Source: Taeniopygia guttata
Lineage: Eukaryota; Chordata; Aves; Passeriformes; Estrildidae
Assembly: GCF_048771995.1 (NCBI RefSeq)
Contig: NC_133025.1
Location: forward strand, 248,001-312,000
Direction of reading: 5' to 3'
DNA: 64,000 bases
Each line of letters starts with the position of its first letter. The stretch's first letter is position 1. The translations under genes were made by a program, and so were the position numbers. The notes beneath the pieces were generated by a model that had not been told where the DNA came from, did not search any database, and worked only from the letters and a program-made list of their open reading frames with translations. Below are positions 54,192 to 64,000 of this stretch, piece after piece.

Positions 54192-54197
54192 AATAAA
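54192..54197 (+). terminator. IRF5: IRF5 poly(A) signal
   Basis: AATAAA about 520 bases after the IRF5 stop codon, following an A-rich tract at 54128-54190. It lies beyond the likely TNPO3 poly(A) signal on the other strand. Confidence 0.65.
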
Positions 54198-54732
54198 ATA
54201 TAAATCTCTATTTGCAGAGTCCGTCCCGCCTGTGTCGTCTCTGGGAGTCGGCACCAGGCAGGCCACGGTGGGCTCAGGGGGGCAGCGCCCCAGGACCCCC
54301 AGACTGACCCCCCATCTTCCATAACAATTTGTATTGTTTGTTTTTTGTTTGTTTCTTTTCCTTCTTTTTTTGTCTCCGTTTCACAGAAAGTTTTTCTACT
54401 TCTGTTGCTGCCGGGCGAGTCCGAGTGGGCCCGTGAGGCTCCGGTGCCTGGTGGGTTGCAGTCGGGTGGGAGGTGCTGCCCTCGGGCTGTTGCTCGGGGC
54501 CGCCGGGACCCCCGGGCCTCCTCCCGTGGCTCCGGACTCTGGGACGCGCTGGAGCGGGCGAGAGCCCTCGGCTGATTGTGGGACACATTCTTGGGTTGCT
54601 GCTTCCTGTCTGCTCCTTAAAGACATTCCTGGGAGGAGGAGGGAGCTTCAGCCCTCGGTCCCGAGGTGCTGCGGGGCGGGGGGACCCGAGGCAGGCCCTT
54701 ACCTGGGAGACAGGTGCCACGTGGAGCCGGAG

Positions 54733-64000
<9,268 letters not shown>

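Overview
The window is vertebrate nuclear DNA, almost certainly from a bird and probably a songbird. It has five spliced genes whose predicted proteins I recognise by sequence: FLNC, OPN1SW, CALU, IRF5 and TNPO3. These are the neighbours found on human chromosome 7q32. The bird assignment rests on the cone opsin, which matches avian SWS1 closely, and on CR1 LINE fragments. Introns are short and GC-rich and are packed with minisatellites, as in avian microchromosomes. All exon borders were read by eye from GT/AG sites and checked for reading-phase continuity; no alignment was run.

Layout, left to right. (1) 265-15091, minus strand: the 5' half of FLNC in 24 coding exons (two calponin-homology domains and Ig repeats 1 to about 12). 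The rest of the gene lies beyond the left edge. (2) 15.1-20.2 kb: GC-rich FLNC upstream DNA, degenerate repeats and a CR1 fragment, with no gene seen. (3) 20222-23112, plus strand: complete five-exon OPN1SW, with the cysteine at the main tuning site that marks ultraviolet-sensitive bird cones. (4) 23.98-38.43 kb, minus strand: complete CALU, with six coding exons, a CpG-island promoter and a probable non-coding first exon. (5) 38.8-46.4 kb: VNTR, CR1 copies in inverted orientation, an orphan CpG island and a cluster of regulatory-looking motifs, with no recognised gene. (6) 46.58-47.16 kb, minus strand: the last two exons of a hydrophobic protein I do not recognise. (7) 49.2-54.2 kb, plus strand: complete IRF5. 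(8) 54.0-64.0 kb, minus strand: the C-terminal two thirds of TNPO3, whose 5' end lies beyond the right edge.

The genes do not form one pathway: FLNC is a muscle actin cross-linker, OPN1SW a cone pigment, CALU an ER calcium-binding protein, IRF5 an immune transcription factor and TNPO3 a nuclear import receptor. They are linked by old synteny. Compared with human, the FLNC-OPN1SW-CALU block is inverted relative to IRF5-TNPO3, and CCDC136, ATP6V1F and KCP are not visible between them.

The strongest second-look items are the ultraviolet-type opsin, a minisatellite in FLNC built from an exon edge with its splice acceptor, a large VNTR that forms the splice acceptor region just before the CALU start codon, a stop-free 102-bp minisatellite in TNPO3, a near-perfect inverted CR1 pair, octamer motifs upstream of IRF5, and the unrecognised membrane-protein gene.
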